Positions 38,441 to 50,962 of a DNA stretch of 64,000 nt are shown piece after piece. How positions within the stretch are numbered: position 1 is the first letter of the stretch; each line of letters opens with the position of its first letter. The notes under the pieces were generated by a model, which ran no database searches, was not told the DNA's origin, and saw only the letters and a program-made list of their open reading frames with translations. Source of the DNA: Amaranthus tricolor (Eukaryota > Streptophyta > Magnoliopsida > Caryophyllales > Amaranthaceae); the NCBI RefSeq assembly GCF_026212465.1, contig NC_080058.1:8547485-8611484 (forward strand). The letters run 5' to 3'. The translations under genes and the position numbers were made by a program.

Positions 38441-41400
38441 ATGGAAACCAATCATAAATTATTCTCTCTTTCAAATATAATGATGGCAATTATGGTGTTC
38501 ATCATCATAATCATGGATCATAGCATGGACATTATAATGGTGAATGCTTCCTGGGATGAAACAGAGAGTATGCAAGTTTATGATGAAAGAGTAGAATCTA
38601 AGATCAAAGCAATGTCTGGGGATGATGATGGTGAAAAGGATGATGTAATGGTGGAAAAGTTCAGGGCTTTACTTGGACTAAGAGCACTTCATAACAAAAT
38701 TAAACCAACAGAAAATGCGTCACCTGCACCATCTCCTTCTGCAATTTTCGTCGAAGCCGAGCCTCTGGCACCAACTCCTGCTCCTGCTCCTGCACCGGTT
38801 TTCCATGCACACTTGTACCATCATCATCATCATCATCATGATCATCATCATGAATTGCCTCGACCTCGACCGATGCTGCCAATTCACGAGTTTCATAATC
38901 AGCACAAAGAACATGGAAAGAAGAAGATAATTCTAGTATCAGTACTTGTTTCCATGGGAGTGGTATTGTTTGTTTTTGCACTTGGGGTGCTATTATGGAT
39001 TAGCAGGAGAATGTATCACAAAAAGAAGGTAGCTACAAGAACAGCATCTGTAAGTAGTGACCAAGTAAGGAATAAGGATAGATCAAAGAGTTTAACACAA
39101 AATTTGGCAAGCAAGGTAACCCATGAACTCAACTCTGATTTGTTTTACATTGAAACTTTAACAAATGTTTTAGAACCACAAACATGTATGAATGGAGATT
39201 CTGATAGTTTAGACAAGTCAATGACTGGAAATATGGGTAGTACATCGCATGAAAAGAAGGGATTTGATAATGAAACTACCCGGTTTGAGACAAGAGAGAA
39301 TAGTTCTTTGGCAGAAGAGATAATTTCGGTTCATGAGTATACAGGATCGAGTAAATATGAATCTGATGATCAGAACTCTTTGAATGGTGATAATATGGAT
39401 GGTATCGATAATCATTCATCTGAGGATGAATCTTTTCATTCTTTATGTGATTCACGCTCGTCTAGTAATCGTAATCTTCGACTTTCTAATGTCTCGGTTG
39501 GTAGTTTTAGTGACCCAATGGAAGTTTACCCCCAAAACCATAGCTTATCCTCAAACCCAACTCAATTTGTATTATCCAAGCATGAAAAATCTACTCATAG
39601 CATAGCCAATGCTCCAGATTGTCTAAACGACAATATGAAGCAAACAAGCCCACCACCACCACCTCCTCCTCCACCACCACCACCGTCGTCTGCACCTGCA
39701 TTTGCACACATTATTTCACCTTCACCCAAATCCTTAAAATTTTCCAAGGTGGAACAAGACACGCCCACAAAATTAAAGCATACACCAGAAAAAGGCTCAA
39801 CCACACCATCACTAACCCCAAAAATTCTAGAAGGGCCAAAAAGCATTCCGCCTCCTCCTTGTCCTCCACCATTCTTAAATGGAAAAGCCAGTTCTTCTAA
39901 AGCCCCCCCTCCTCCGCCTGGACAACCACCTCTGTATACACCACTGGGAAAAGATGGTGCTCCACTCCCAAAATTGAAACCGCTTCATTGGGACAAAGTA
40001 AGAGCTGCACCAGATCGAACTATGGTATGGGACAAGCTACGGAGTAGTTCATTTGAGTAAGTATTACATTACCTATATCTTACTATCAAAAACATTGATG
40101 CTTTAAAGTGCTTAGCTTCAATTATTAAAGAAGGGTTTTTGTGCAGATTGGACGAGGAAATGATAGAATCACTATTTGGCTACAACCTGCAGACTGTTTT
40201 TAAGAATGATGAAGGAAGAAGCAAAAGCCCTTCTCCTAGCAAACATGTCCTTGAACCCAAAAGACTTCAGAACATCACTATACTTTCCAAAGCTCTAAAT
40301 TCGACAACTGAGAAGGTCTGTGAAGCACTTGTTCAAGGTATAACTATACGCTTGAAATCAGAATTCTTTATTCTCTGCTCATACTCTACAAAAAGCCCCC
40401 CACCCCCGTCCCTCCCCCCTCCTTGACCACGGCAAAAATGCATACAAGGAAATTCCAACTTCTCTCAAAAACCCCAAAATGAAGATGTCAACGGTTTTCG
40501 ATCAACTAAGAACAAAAAATCTCAATCTTCCATTATTAAAAAAATAAGTGCGTGTTCAAAAAGAATGTTGTTCCTGGCTAATTAAAAAAATGGGCTCACA
40601 TGCGAGGGGAGAAGCTTGGTGGGCTACTCCTCCTATAACCAATTGGTTTTAGGATGGAACCTCATGAGGTTTGTGTGTGGGTCTTATGTACAAGTTTAAA
40701 TTTATCAGAAGAAAATACCTTCTCAAATAAAATATGTAATCACTTCAACTTAAGAATATACATAATTGCTATCACTAACAGAGTCAAGTATCGTCAAAAA
40801 GCAGAGTCGAGAATGCATTACAATAATATGATCCCCCAATGCCTCAATAGAAAATCTACGTAATAGCATCTTTAACAAGTCAAGGAAAACAGTAAATGTA
40901 ATTATTTTTCTTTGTGTTTCAAGTCGATCATTAATTGCAAAATGGCTATATATAACAGAATCAAGTATTTCCAAAATGCAGGGGACGGTTTAAGCTCACA
41001 ACAGCTAGAGGCACTGGTAAGGATGGCACCAACAGAAGATGAAGAAGCAAAGTTATCTAATTTTAAGGGAGATATCAATGAACTAGGATCAGCAGAGAAG
41101 CTTGTCAAAGAGTTGTTGGCAGTACCTTATGCTTTTCAAAGGATTGAGGCGATGCTTTATAGAGCTACTTTCAATGATGAGGTTGTTCACCTAAGGAATT
41201 CATTTCAAATGCTTGAGGTGAGGTTCAACTGCAAGCCCTATTATTTATTCACATCAAAGTTTTATAATCAATCTCTGTTTTCTCTACAGGAAGCCTGCAA
41301 GGAACTCAGATCTAGTAGGCTTTTCTTAAAATTACTAGAGGCTGTGCTAAAAACAGGAAATAGAATGAATGTTGGAACAATCAGAGGAGGGGCAAGAGCA

Positions 41401-42018
41401 TTCAAGCTCGATGCGCTCCTTAAGCTTGCAGATGTCAAAGGCACGGATGGGAAAACCACTTTACTCCATTTTGTGGTGCAAGAGATGGTACGAACAGAAG
41501 GAGTACGCATGTCAGACAGCATTATGGGGCAGATAGATCGCAACTCAAAGGGCAGAACATTTGAGGAAAAGGAAGACAATTACAGAAGAATGGGTCTAGA
41601 CCTGGTATCTGGTCTAAGCGCTGAACTTTGCAATGTAAAAAGAACAGCGTCAATAGATTTGGATGTTCTAGCAACATCAGTTTCAAATCTATCGGATGGA
41701 ATGTCTAAGATGAAGCAATTGTTAACCAAGAATTTGCATCACAATGCACCTAATGACAATTTTGTCCACGCCATGAAGATCTTTTTAAACCATGCAGAGA
41801 ACAACTTAAATGAGTTACAAACAGAGGAAAATAAGGTCTTGTTTAGTGTGCGAGAAATCACAGAATACTATCATGGTGATGTGAGCAAGGATGAGGCTAA
41901 CCCACTTCGTATCTTCGTGATTGTACGGGATTTCCTCGGAATGTTAGATCAAGTTTGTAGAGAGCTAAAAAGTTTGAAAACCCCAAGAACCCCAAATCCT
42001 TTGTCTCCATTTCGGTAA
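38441..42018 (+). CDS. Group I formin-like protein (FH1-FH2), complete
   Basis: Membrane-anchored actin nucleator and barbed-end binding protein linking plasma membrane or wall to actin filaments. Exons 38441-40056, 40147-40337, 40982-41217 and 41290-42018 join in frame to 923 residues. Order: N-terminal hydrophobic segment (about 15-27, signal peptide or anchor), an extracellular part rich in Pro/Ala with a histidine run at 127-137 (seven His, Asp, three His), a transmembrane helix at 163-187 followed by RRMYHKKK, a Ser-rich linker, FH1 proline runs (twelve Pro at 404-415, more near 470-500), then FH2 from about 510 with LKPLHWDKV (Trp517), [37 protein letters not shown] and a short tail. 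Length is normal for group I. Which FH member it is cannot be told. Confidence 0.93.
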
Positions 42019-42920
42019 AAGAACTGGTTTGCTTGCCTCCAAGATTTATAGATTATCAACAACATTAGGTAGGGATTTTGAGTGCTTAAACATGATTTTC
42101 TTCCACCAGATTGTGTAATGACATCAATAACTAATTTTGACACGAGGTGAAGTGTTTTAATGGCTATAACTAGAAAGCAAAGGCAGTTTAACAACAGTGT
42201 GATTACCCCAAAGTGGTCTGTAATGAAATTAATATTAGTAAGACTTCAAACACTAGAATTAGAAACTACTAGTACCCTAGGCCACATTAAAAAATTATTC
42301 TCAATACTCTTTTTGCTTTCCATATATCTAACTGTTTATCCAAATTCATATATGTCGATCAATCTTTCCGGCCTCCTCTCAATTCTAACTCTTGTACCTA
42401 CCATTTCTTGTTTTACCAAGAATTGCAAACTTGCTAAAATTATACAGGAGGAAAAAGGAAATAAACATCCAAGCTGAATCTATAAAACTATTCATGGGGA
42501 AAGAGTTTCAAACCCCATAACTTATAACCCTCATCCCAAAACTATCTCATATACGCAATCAAACTTCCTAAGTATATGTAAATGTAACAATGAAGAATGA
42601 AAGAGCTTTAGAAACTAGAGAGTAAATATCAACATGCTCCAATCTATCTATACATGATAACACAAATCATCAATCACCATAATAATTAACAAAAACCATA
42701 CCAGATAACTGCTTGATAGTTAATAATAAAGTTGTAAAAAGCCATGCAATCTTCCCAGTGCTACAGTCAGGAAAGATCCCCTAACAAATATTGTTTCATT
42801 TTCCAGAAATCATACCTCAAAAAAAAGTTCAAAATCATCATGTCAATAGAAATAAATATTACAATCCATAAAGTTTCAACTGCCCATTTCCAATCACAAC
42901 CCCAAACAGCATTGAGCTAA
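42019..42920. other. Downstream of formin, includes its 3' UTR
   Basis: No second gene is supported. A 105-codon plus-strand frame at 42160-42477 is hydrophobic but matches nothing I know and sits where the 3' UTR is expected. Confidence 0.4.
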
Positions 42921-42924
42921 ACAA

Positions 42925-43735
42925 TGTCAAAGAACCAACTCAACCGAAAGCTTAAACTGATGTTGAACCTCAAGATATGTTATATACTCTTAAACAACCC
43001 CTCACACAAGAGCCTTGAGAAGTGTTGATGTAACGAAAACCTTCTTCGTGCCTGAAGTTGAATATTTCACTTAAAATAAGGGGTAACTGAGATCCGAATC
43101 CATGACCTCTTATCACACTGACTCTGATATCATATCAAGAAAATAACTCAACCAAAAGCTTAAGCTTTTAATTCAGTTGTCTCCTTGACATAGTATCAGA
43201 AGCTAACGTGACAAAAAAGTCATATCTTCGAATCTCAACCACCCTTCATATTCAAGTGGATATTTCACACTAAGTATAAGGAGAACATATGTTGTATCTC
43301 CTTGACATAGTATCAAAAGCCAACGTGACAAAAAAGATCAAAGATTCGAGTCTCACCGCCTGTCATATTCAAGTGGATATTTCACATGAAGTACAAGGAG
43401 AGCATATTGTATTCACAACCTCAACCTGTTAGAGTATATAACAGATATTGGGGCTCAACCATTAACTAAAGCTTTTGGTTGAGTTGGTTCCTTTGATATG
43501 TTAGCAAAAGACAACGTGACAAAAAGTCATGGGTTCGAATCTCAACCAATCCTCATTTATAGTAGAATATTCCACATTAGGTATGAGGAGGTCCTGTGTT
43601 AAATCCACCCATCTAGTCGAAAGGGCTCTCGTGTGAGAGGAGGGTGTGTTAGAGTATATAACGTATCCGTGCGCCTCAACCATTAGCTTAAAGTTTTGGT
43701 TGAGTTGGTTCCTTCACACAACCATCATCATCAAC
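42925..43735. repeat. Cluster of at least four tRNA-derived SINE-like repeats
   Basis: The family of 18091 and 29585 occurs here in both orientations: minus at 42925-43165, then plus at about 43166-43300, 43300-43480 and 43480-43735. The plus copies show CTTTTGGTTGAGTTGGTTCC (A-box-like), AACGTGACAAAAAGTCATGG and an exact B box GGTTCGAATCTC at 43531-43542, and a tail with GTGTTAGAGTATATAAC. Units abut head to tail, suggesting repeated insertion or tandem growth. Confidence 0.7.
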
Positions 43736-44790
43736 TTGGCTGAGTTGGTTTCTTGATAAACAATGCGACTAAACAATAAACACCCTTCAAATAAAATTTC
43801 TCAAATAAATCCCAAAAAAATCCAAAATATAAGCTAAGCCTAAGAGTATGCAATCAGCATTTCTCAATTAAGGTATAGAATACTTATAAAGTAACCCCCA
43901 AAGACAAGAGCAATTTCTGATAAAATAACAAGAAAAACTATGATTTCAGATATTCTATTAACATTAATTAAAACCCATGTTGGAGTAACCAGAAAATACA
44001 GGACAGAAAAACACAGTACAGCCTGAAGGGAGAGAAGCACTGGCACATAAGCATCCATAGAGAAGCAGATGAAATCGTTCGTTGAGGGAGTTTCTTGACA
44101 AGATCAGAAAGAGCTTCTGGATTGAAACCCAAATCAGAGAGAAATTGTGTGGCGATCAAGTTGTGTGTTGAAGGCTTCTTCTTCCATTATTATGTTTGAA
44201 GATTGAAAATTTGTGTTCATATAAAGATTTTGTGAATCGATGTTTTCCAATCTTTTGAATTCGAATAGTATATTTATTTGATTTGTAATAAAAAAAAAGG
44301 TTTGACTTTTACTCCCGGCCGTTGCAGCAAACACTAATTTTCAAGTACAGTCAGCAGTTACAATTTTTCAAAATCTTTGATTCCTGATTTTTGTAAGAAA
44401 AAAAGAAAAAAAAATCAAAAACGTCATATTTTCAACTAAGTACATGAAAAAAAATGAATTTGGAAGAATTACCGAATAAAATTACCAACTTCGAATTTAA
44501 TAACACGTCGAGTCATATGTGTCTATTAATAACGCATTTTATATAAATGTGGACGATTTTTGTAAGCTCTTTTTTTTTTGTTTATTTGTTTATGAATTTA
44601 TTTATTACTTATTTTTGTTTTTGAATAGAACTTATATTTTTAATAGTATGGTGTTTAATGTGAGAAATAAATCATTTTGCAAGCGTAATATTACTTTTTT
44701 ACGATCATTTTTTAAGTAGTTTTAATTCAATCATGTTTTCAAGTATGCTTAGTATGCAAATTAATATCGTTTTTACATAGAAAGTCTTCT
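43736..44790. other. Intergenic, no supported gene
   Basis: On the minus strand around 44190-43970 a short open stretch reads ATQFLSDLGFNPEALSDLVKK, which looks protein-like, but it closes after about 60 codons, and I found no joining exons. It could be a remnant of a gene or the first exon of one I cannot complete. Confidence 0.3.
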
Positions 44791-44794
44791 CATA

Positions 44795-45060
44795 ATCAAC
44801 TCCAAACCTTAGATTGTAGATTGTAACCCTATACTAATAACCTTATGTTGTGTCTATCTAAGGTGCAATTTGTCGTCGACTTGATTTTATTTACCCATTT
44901 ACAACCTATTGCCTTCTTACCTATGGGTATTGAAATTAGTTATAAGTTTCATAGTTAGTTAAAGCAGTTAATTGTTTATCCATAGCCTCCTTCCAAAGAG
45001 TATTATTTATAGCTTCCTTTAAACTTTTTAGGTTCAATATATTTGTCTTAGCTGGATAGC
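44795..45060 (-). pseudogene. Ty1/copia reverse transcriptase fragment
   Basis: Minus-strand text reads KSLKEAINNTLWKEAMDKQL, TALTNYETYN, then after a stop-laden join PIGKKAIGCKWVNKIKS and DRHNIRLLV. This follows the opening of copia RVT_2 (EA...WKEAM..EL..L, then GCKWVYKIK...ER.KARLV). It is truncated at both sides and contains stops, so is dead. Confidence 0.7.
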
Positions 45061-45099
45061 TCACAAAAAGAACCATATAAAGTATCTGTTGTGAATGGA

Positions 45100-45600
45100 C
45101 TATAATAATGGTGAAGAACAAACAAGAATAAAATGCACAAAGAAACACAAAAACAGAGCAAGAACAATGATGGGAAGCCACACACAAGCTTTGAGAACAT
45201 ACTCACAAAGTAAAGACCTCACTTGGTCTCGCACAAACAACCTAATACAATGAGGAGGAAACTCTAATGGATGAACCCTAGTTTCCTCTCAACTATTAGT
45301 CTCTTCTTTTTCCTAATAATGCTCTAAGACTTCTTATATAGTCATACAACATATTAGAAAACCCTAGGACAAAAGGGCTTCAAGCCCAAACAAAACCGAC
45401 ACAAAAACAGAAATTGACGAAAAAGGGGAGTTGATGGCCGCGCGACCTAGTTGAGCGTAGGTTCAAAGCCTTCTGTTCTTCGAGCCATCTACTAACCTGG
45501 TCGAGCTATCCTTCCCTCGACTCATACCTTACTCAAACCTCTTCAAATCATCATCATTCAACACTTAATCAAGAGACCCAAACCTTAACACCCCATTTCC
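45100..45600. repeat. Dispersed repeat copy A
   Basis: Shares with 46297-46765, in the same order and orientation, the phrases ACAAAAACAGAGCAAG, TGAACCCTAGTTT, TAATGATGTTCTAAGACT-like text, CTTATATAG, ACATATTAGAA and CCTAGGACAAAAGG. It ends near a GTCGAGC/CTCGAC-rich patch (45440-45525). Probably part of a non-coding retroelement. Confidence 0.6.
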
Positions 45601-46296
45601 GATGGCACATTCCACACCACTTCAAGTGTGCAAGACATAGTATGAGAAACAAGATATTTAAAGTCATCATTAGTATTGTGGAAATTGGCTCTTGCTTTAA
45701 CTGCATCAGATCACGATGAGTCTCTTCTTGCATTTTGCAAGATAATTATACAATGCATGTCCTGCAGTGGACAGTTCAGACACCATCAACAAGTTGTTCT
45801 TCACTTACACCAAGAAACTTATAAACTTGTTGTTTTGTTGAATCTAGAAACTTTGTTTGGCCATTTCACATGAACTTACATATGTTGCTACACAACTACA
45901 AGTGAGAACAGGAATTAAAATCATCATATTCATCCTGTAGAATATTGATTAAAAAAAACAAAAAGAAAAAAACGAAACTCTTATACTAACACTTTTGGTG
46001 AATAAAACCAAGAAACCTCTACGTACTTGGTGAATAAAAGAACACTAAATAAAAATAAAAAATAAGGTCGTGATTGCTTAAAAAAAATAAAGTTGTACGA
46101 ACACTCAGCTCATTCATAGTTGAATTAGTTGACTCTAATACTATGATAAAATTATCTCATTTAAATTATTTGGTGCACGAATAATTGAAAAATAGAAATA
46201 ATGGAACAGAGAAAGAAGGCTTAATTCATTTCATTAATCAAACAAGCGAGAAATGTAATATTGGTGATGGGCTATGATATTTGATGAAGAACAATA

Positions 46297-46765
46297 AATA
46301 AATTAATGCAAAGTAAACTACAAAAACAGAGCAAGCAACAACAATGGCAAAATAAGGTATCTAATGATACCTCCCCCCTCAAAATAAGTATTTTATTATT
46401 AATATAAACTCATTTACACTAATGACTCACCTTCCAAAGCTTTAAGAACAATCTTAAAGTAAAGATTGAACCTTTACAAAGAGGAAAAACACTTATGGCG
46501 TGAACCCTAGTTTTACTCTTTTGTATATGTCTCTCCCTATCCCTAATGATGTTCTAAGACTCCTTATATAGCCCTAAAACATATTAGAATAACCTAGGAC
46601 AAAAGGCTTAAAGCCCACAAAATCCTGCAACAAAACAAAAACGCATTCTGGTACGTGGCTGCACCTCGCTTGACTCGAGCAGGTTTGGCTCGACCGGTCG
46701 AGCGCCTGTTCTGAGGTCACTGGTCAGCTTCTGTCTTGCACTCTTGTGGCTCAATCGACATAGCA
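46297..46765. repeat. Dispersed repeat copy B
   Basis: Diverged relative of copy A, 1.1 kb downstream in the same orientation, with an extra AT-rich insert near 46370-46430. Its GC-rich end includes CTCGACCGGTCGAGCGCC, a self-complementary stretch. It ends about 300 bases before the ER stress element of the BiP promoter. Confidence 0.6.
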
Positions 46766-47063
46766 TGAAACTAAAATAGACATAGTGAAATTTATTTTTA
46801 TGAGTATAAATTATATAGATATACCAAACTTCAACCTTTGTTGAAAATTAGAAAATAAGATATTTGATAATTTTTCAAGGTGAAAATAAAAATTTAAAAA
46901 AAGGTAATTTTAAAAACTTATTAGAAAAAACTTAAATTAAACCGATAAAGGGGTATTCATTTGCTTACGATCCACCAGAATACGTGTCCTAGTAGTATCT
47001 AAAGAAATCAAGAAGTTTCGGGAGCAAACATAGAAGCCCATGCAAATTATGTCATCATGCAAA

Positions 47064-47082
47064 CGTGGCCAATTCTTATTGG
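47064..47082 (-). promoter_or_regulatory. ER stress response element (ERSE) of the BiP promoter
   Basis: On the minus strand the sequence reads CCAAT, nine bases, CCACG, an exact match to the ERSE consensus CCAAT-N9-CCACG. In plants and animals this element, bound by NF-Y with bZIP factors, drives chaperone genes in the unfolded protein response. It sits about 230 bases before the BiP start codon and 110 before its TATA box. Confidence 0.85.
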
Positions 47083-47192
47083 CTCTAATTCATATTTTAT
47101 TGCGTGTAATTAAATAACTGGGGGGAATACTCTAGCAATAACCAACTTATATTAATTTTAATTTTTCCATAATCATAATCATCATAATAAGC

Positions 47193-47200
47193 TATAAATA
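47193..47200 (+). promoter_or_regulatory. TATA box of BiP
   Basis: TATAAATA about 110 bases before the BiP ATG, correctly placed downstream of the ERSE. Confidence 0.65.
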
Positions 47201-47308
47201 TAATCCATTTCACGATCAATCTTCAATCTTCATTATCGATAACACAAATTCTCTGCAAATCATATACTCCATTCTCATTCTTTTACAATATTCCATCACA
47301 AATAAACA

Positions 47309-50300
47309 ATGTATTCGCGTAAGAATTTAGCTTTGTATTTTATTCTTCTCTTTGTTTCAGGTCAGATTTCTTCATTTCTTTCACCCTTTTGTTTTCTTGA
47401 TTGTTTAATTTAGAGGTTTCGATTTTGATGTTAATGGGATTTTGGTTTTAGTGTTGACATAATTGTTTTTTTTTTTTTTTTTTTTTTTTTTCTTGTGGGT
47501 GAAGAGTTTTTGTCTGGAATAACAGTAATCGCAGCAGCAGAAGAAACGGTTAAAGGGACAGTAATTGGTATAGATTTGGGAACTACATATTCATGTGTTG
47601 GAGTATATAAAGATGGGCATGTCGAAATTATAGCCAATGATCAAGGTAACAGGATCACACCTTCATGGGTAGCTTTCACTGATACTGAAAGGTTGATTGG
47701 AGAAGCTGCCAAGAATCAAGCAGCTTTAAATCCTGAACGAACAATTTTTGATGTTAAACGGCTTATTGGTAGAAAGTAAGTAATCAATCAATTATAGTGC
47801 ATATGTTTTGATTATCTAGTTAAGTTGGATTTTGATGGTTATATTATGATTAATTTTTTGTGTATTTAGAGGTTCCACTGGTCGCATTGCCCCAATAATC
47901 TTTTATCTCCTTTGATTAGATTAGGGTATGGTATATGTACTTGGTGAATGTATGATGATGATGATTATGGATTTATGGTTGATTATTGGGTATACTGGTG
48001 ATGTACTTGATAATGTAGGTATAATGACCCAGAGGTTCAAAGAGATATGAAGATGTTGCCTTATAAAGTTGTGAATAGAGATGGAAAACCATACATTCAG
48101 GTAAAGCTTAAGGATAATGAAGTAAAAGTGTTTAGCCCAGAGGAAATCAGCGCTATGATCTTGCAAAAGATGAAGGAAACAGCTGAGGCTTTTCTTGGGA
48201 AAACTGTTAAGCATGCTGTTGTCACTGTTCCAGGTAATTGCCCTTTGAGGATTTATATTCATAAATAAAAAATGGCTCAACAAATTATGTGATTGTTTCA
48301 TGTATGTGAACTTGCTGAAATTCTTGTTATGGGTATAAATTTCTTTTCAGTGTGCCATTTGTTTTTCAGATTATTCAATGCATTAATTCAATCAGTAAAA
48401 AAACAAAATGGGAAACATATGGATTTAAGGTTCATATGTTCATAATATGTATGGTGTGATTTTCATGGTGATGAAATTTTAATCATAAAAATAAAATTTA
48501 TTTATAATATTCCATTATATCCTGAGTTTGATATCACATTCATTAATATCATGGTTTAAAATAGTAATACATTGGGATGAATGAATTTTGTGGGGAAAAT
48601 GAAATTTTTAAATGAGAATAAACATGAGCATTAAACTTGTCAAGAGAATATCGATTGCCAAAACGGGTCGTTAGTATATTACTATAATATACACATTGTC
48701 GAAGGAGAATAAGCATGTGGATCGCCTTGTCGCCACTGCGGTTATGGCGATTGCATTGTCGTGTCATTTCCTTGATTGCGACCGTTGCTGCTCTTTTACT
48801 ATGCTTGGTACTAAAACTGAATGATGGTACAAGCAATACAGGGGAATGTCAGTAAAGCTGTTCATGTTACAGTAATCTGTGTCGGTTTTTGGTATTAAAA
48901 AGAATGTATTGTTTTTTGTAGCTTACTTCAATGATGCACAGAGGCAAGCCACAAAGGATGCCGGAACAATTGCCGGGTTGAATGTGGCTCGGATAATCAA
49001 CGAGCCAACAGCTGCAGCAATTGCTTATGGTTTAGACAAAAAAGGTGGAGAGATGAACATTTTGGTGTATGATCTTGGTGGTGGTACTTTTGATGTTAGT
49101 ATCCTTACAATCGACAATGGTGTATTTGAGGTTCTTTCCACAAGTGGAGATACCCATTTAGGTGGTGAAGACTTTGATCATAGGATCATGGATTACTTCA
49201 TCAAAATGATCAAAAAGAAGCACAACAAAGACATTACTAAAGACAAGAAGGCACTTGGAAAGTTGAGAAGGGAATGTGAAAGGGCTAAGAGGGCACTAAG
49301 TAGCCAACACCAAGTTAGGGTTGAGATTGAAGCTCTTGTTGATGGGATTGATTTTTCTGAGCCTCTAACGAGGGCGAGGTTTGAGGAGTTGAATGCAGAT
49401 TTGTTTAAGAAGACAATGGCCCCTGTGAAGAAAGCTTTGGAAGATGCACATTTGAAGAAGAGTGATATTAAAGAGATTGTGCTTGTTGGAGGAAGCACTA
49501 GGATTCCTAAGATTCAACAGCTTTTGAAGGATTTCTTTGATGGTAAAGAGCCTAATAAGGGTGTTAACCCTGATGAGGCTGTTGCTTATGGTGCTGCTGT
49601 TCAAGGTGGTGTTCTTAGCGGTGAAGGAGGTGAAGAAACTCAAGGTATATAAACATTCTACTTCCTTTTATAGATATGGCTTGATGTATTTAGAATTTCT
49701 ATTTGAATGCCTTTTTGTTATCACCTATATTATTCGGAGTCTTTCATTTTGCTTCACATACTCATGTTCGATCTCATGTTCGATCCTTGATTGTCGGACA
49801 TTGATTTGCCACTTAGACATCTCATTTTAGAGCTAAAAATGAATATTTAGCCGTATTCGACTCAAATGTACCAGTATACGACATTAGCATTCGAGTCCAA
49901 GTAACATCGATTCACTAACAAGGTAAGGTTGCATATATTCGAACTTCCAAAGTGGGAATCATTGAAAGTAATGTTCAATGATCCCAAAAAACTTAAGTCT
50001 AAAACATTGCGTTTGGATATATATATGAACCAATAAATCAGTTCGAGTGGTTTGTGACAAAAATCTTCATTTTCATTAATTTTATTTTGTGTAGTTAATG
50101 TTGGTGAATGAAATTTGTTTGTTTGGTTTTGATGGGCAGGTCTCCTTCTTCTTGATGTGGCTCCATTGAGTTTGGGAATTGAGACTGTAGGCGGTGTGAT
50201 GACAAAATTGATTCCAAGAAATACAGTCATCCCCACAAAGAAATCTCAAGTCTTCACCACCTATCAAGACCAACAAACCTCTGTGGATATTAAGGTCTAT

Positions 50301-50962
50301 GAAGGTGAAAGAACCTTAACTAAGGATTGCCGTGAGCTCGGCCGATTCCAACTCTCTGGTATTCCACCAGCTCCAAGGTAATAACCACACCAAGCACTCA
50401 AATCTTAACAAGCACATATGTTTTATCCAATACCCATCCTGTTACTCATATTTAACCCTAAAATTATAGGGGAATTCCTCAAATTGAAGTGACTTTCGAG
50501 GTCGATGCAAACGGTATTCTCCACGTTACAGCGGAAGACAAGGCGGCTAAGAACAAGCAAACCATAACGATCACAAACGACAAGGGTCGCCTAAGCCAAG
50601 ACGAGATCGATCGAATGGTAAGAGAGGCGGAGGAATTCGCGGAGGAAGACAAGAAGGTGAGGGAAAAGGTGGATGCAAGGAACAAGCTTGAGACTTATAT
50701 CTACAACATGAGAAGCACAATTGATGACAAAGATAAACTGGCTGATAAGATCGAGTCAGATGACAAAGAGAAGATTGATTCAACCTTAAAAGAAGCTTTG
50801 GAGTGGTTAGATGATAATCAGAATGCTGAGAAGGAAGACTTTGAAGAGAAAATGAAGGAATTGGAAGCTGTTTGTAATCCTGTGATTAAACAAGCTTATG
50901 AGAAGAGTGGTGGCAACCCAACTCAAGAGGATGATATTGATGATTCTCATGATGAATTGTAG
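47309..50962 (+). CDS. BIP: Luminal-binding protein BiP (ER HSP70), complete
   Basis: ATP-driven chaperone of the ER lumen that binds nascent or unfolded proteins and helps hold stress sensors inactive. Exons 47309-47360, 47505-47775, 48019-48233, 48922-49644, 50140-50377 and 50470-50962 join in frame to 663 residues, normal for BiP. Seen: hydrophobic signal peptide in the first 29 residues ([15 protein letters not shown]), HSP70 phosphate loop [10 protein letters not shown] at 39-48, [50 protein letters not shown], linker [13 protein letters not shown], substrate domain, and ER retrieval signal HDEL directly before the stop. The first intron splits the signal peptide; the 3' site AAG is preceded by a 28-T run. 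With the ERSE and the AEETVKG junction it may be the stress-inducible BiP3 type, not certain. Confidence 0.96.

Noticed and set aside
38700..39900. Antisense and out-of-frame ORFs (poly-Met, poly-Thr, poly-Gly) over the formin
   Set aside because: Shadows of the histidine and proline codon runs of the true formin frame.
42160..42477. 105-codon frame just after the formin stop
   Set aside because: Lies in the expected 3' UTR, no known similarity.
47495..47504. Start of BiP at the GTG near 47495
   Set aside because: It is intronic; the ATG at 47309 with a spliced signal peptide gives the expected length and phase.
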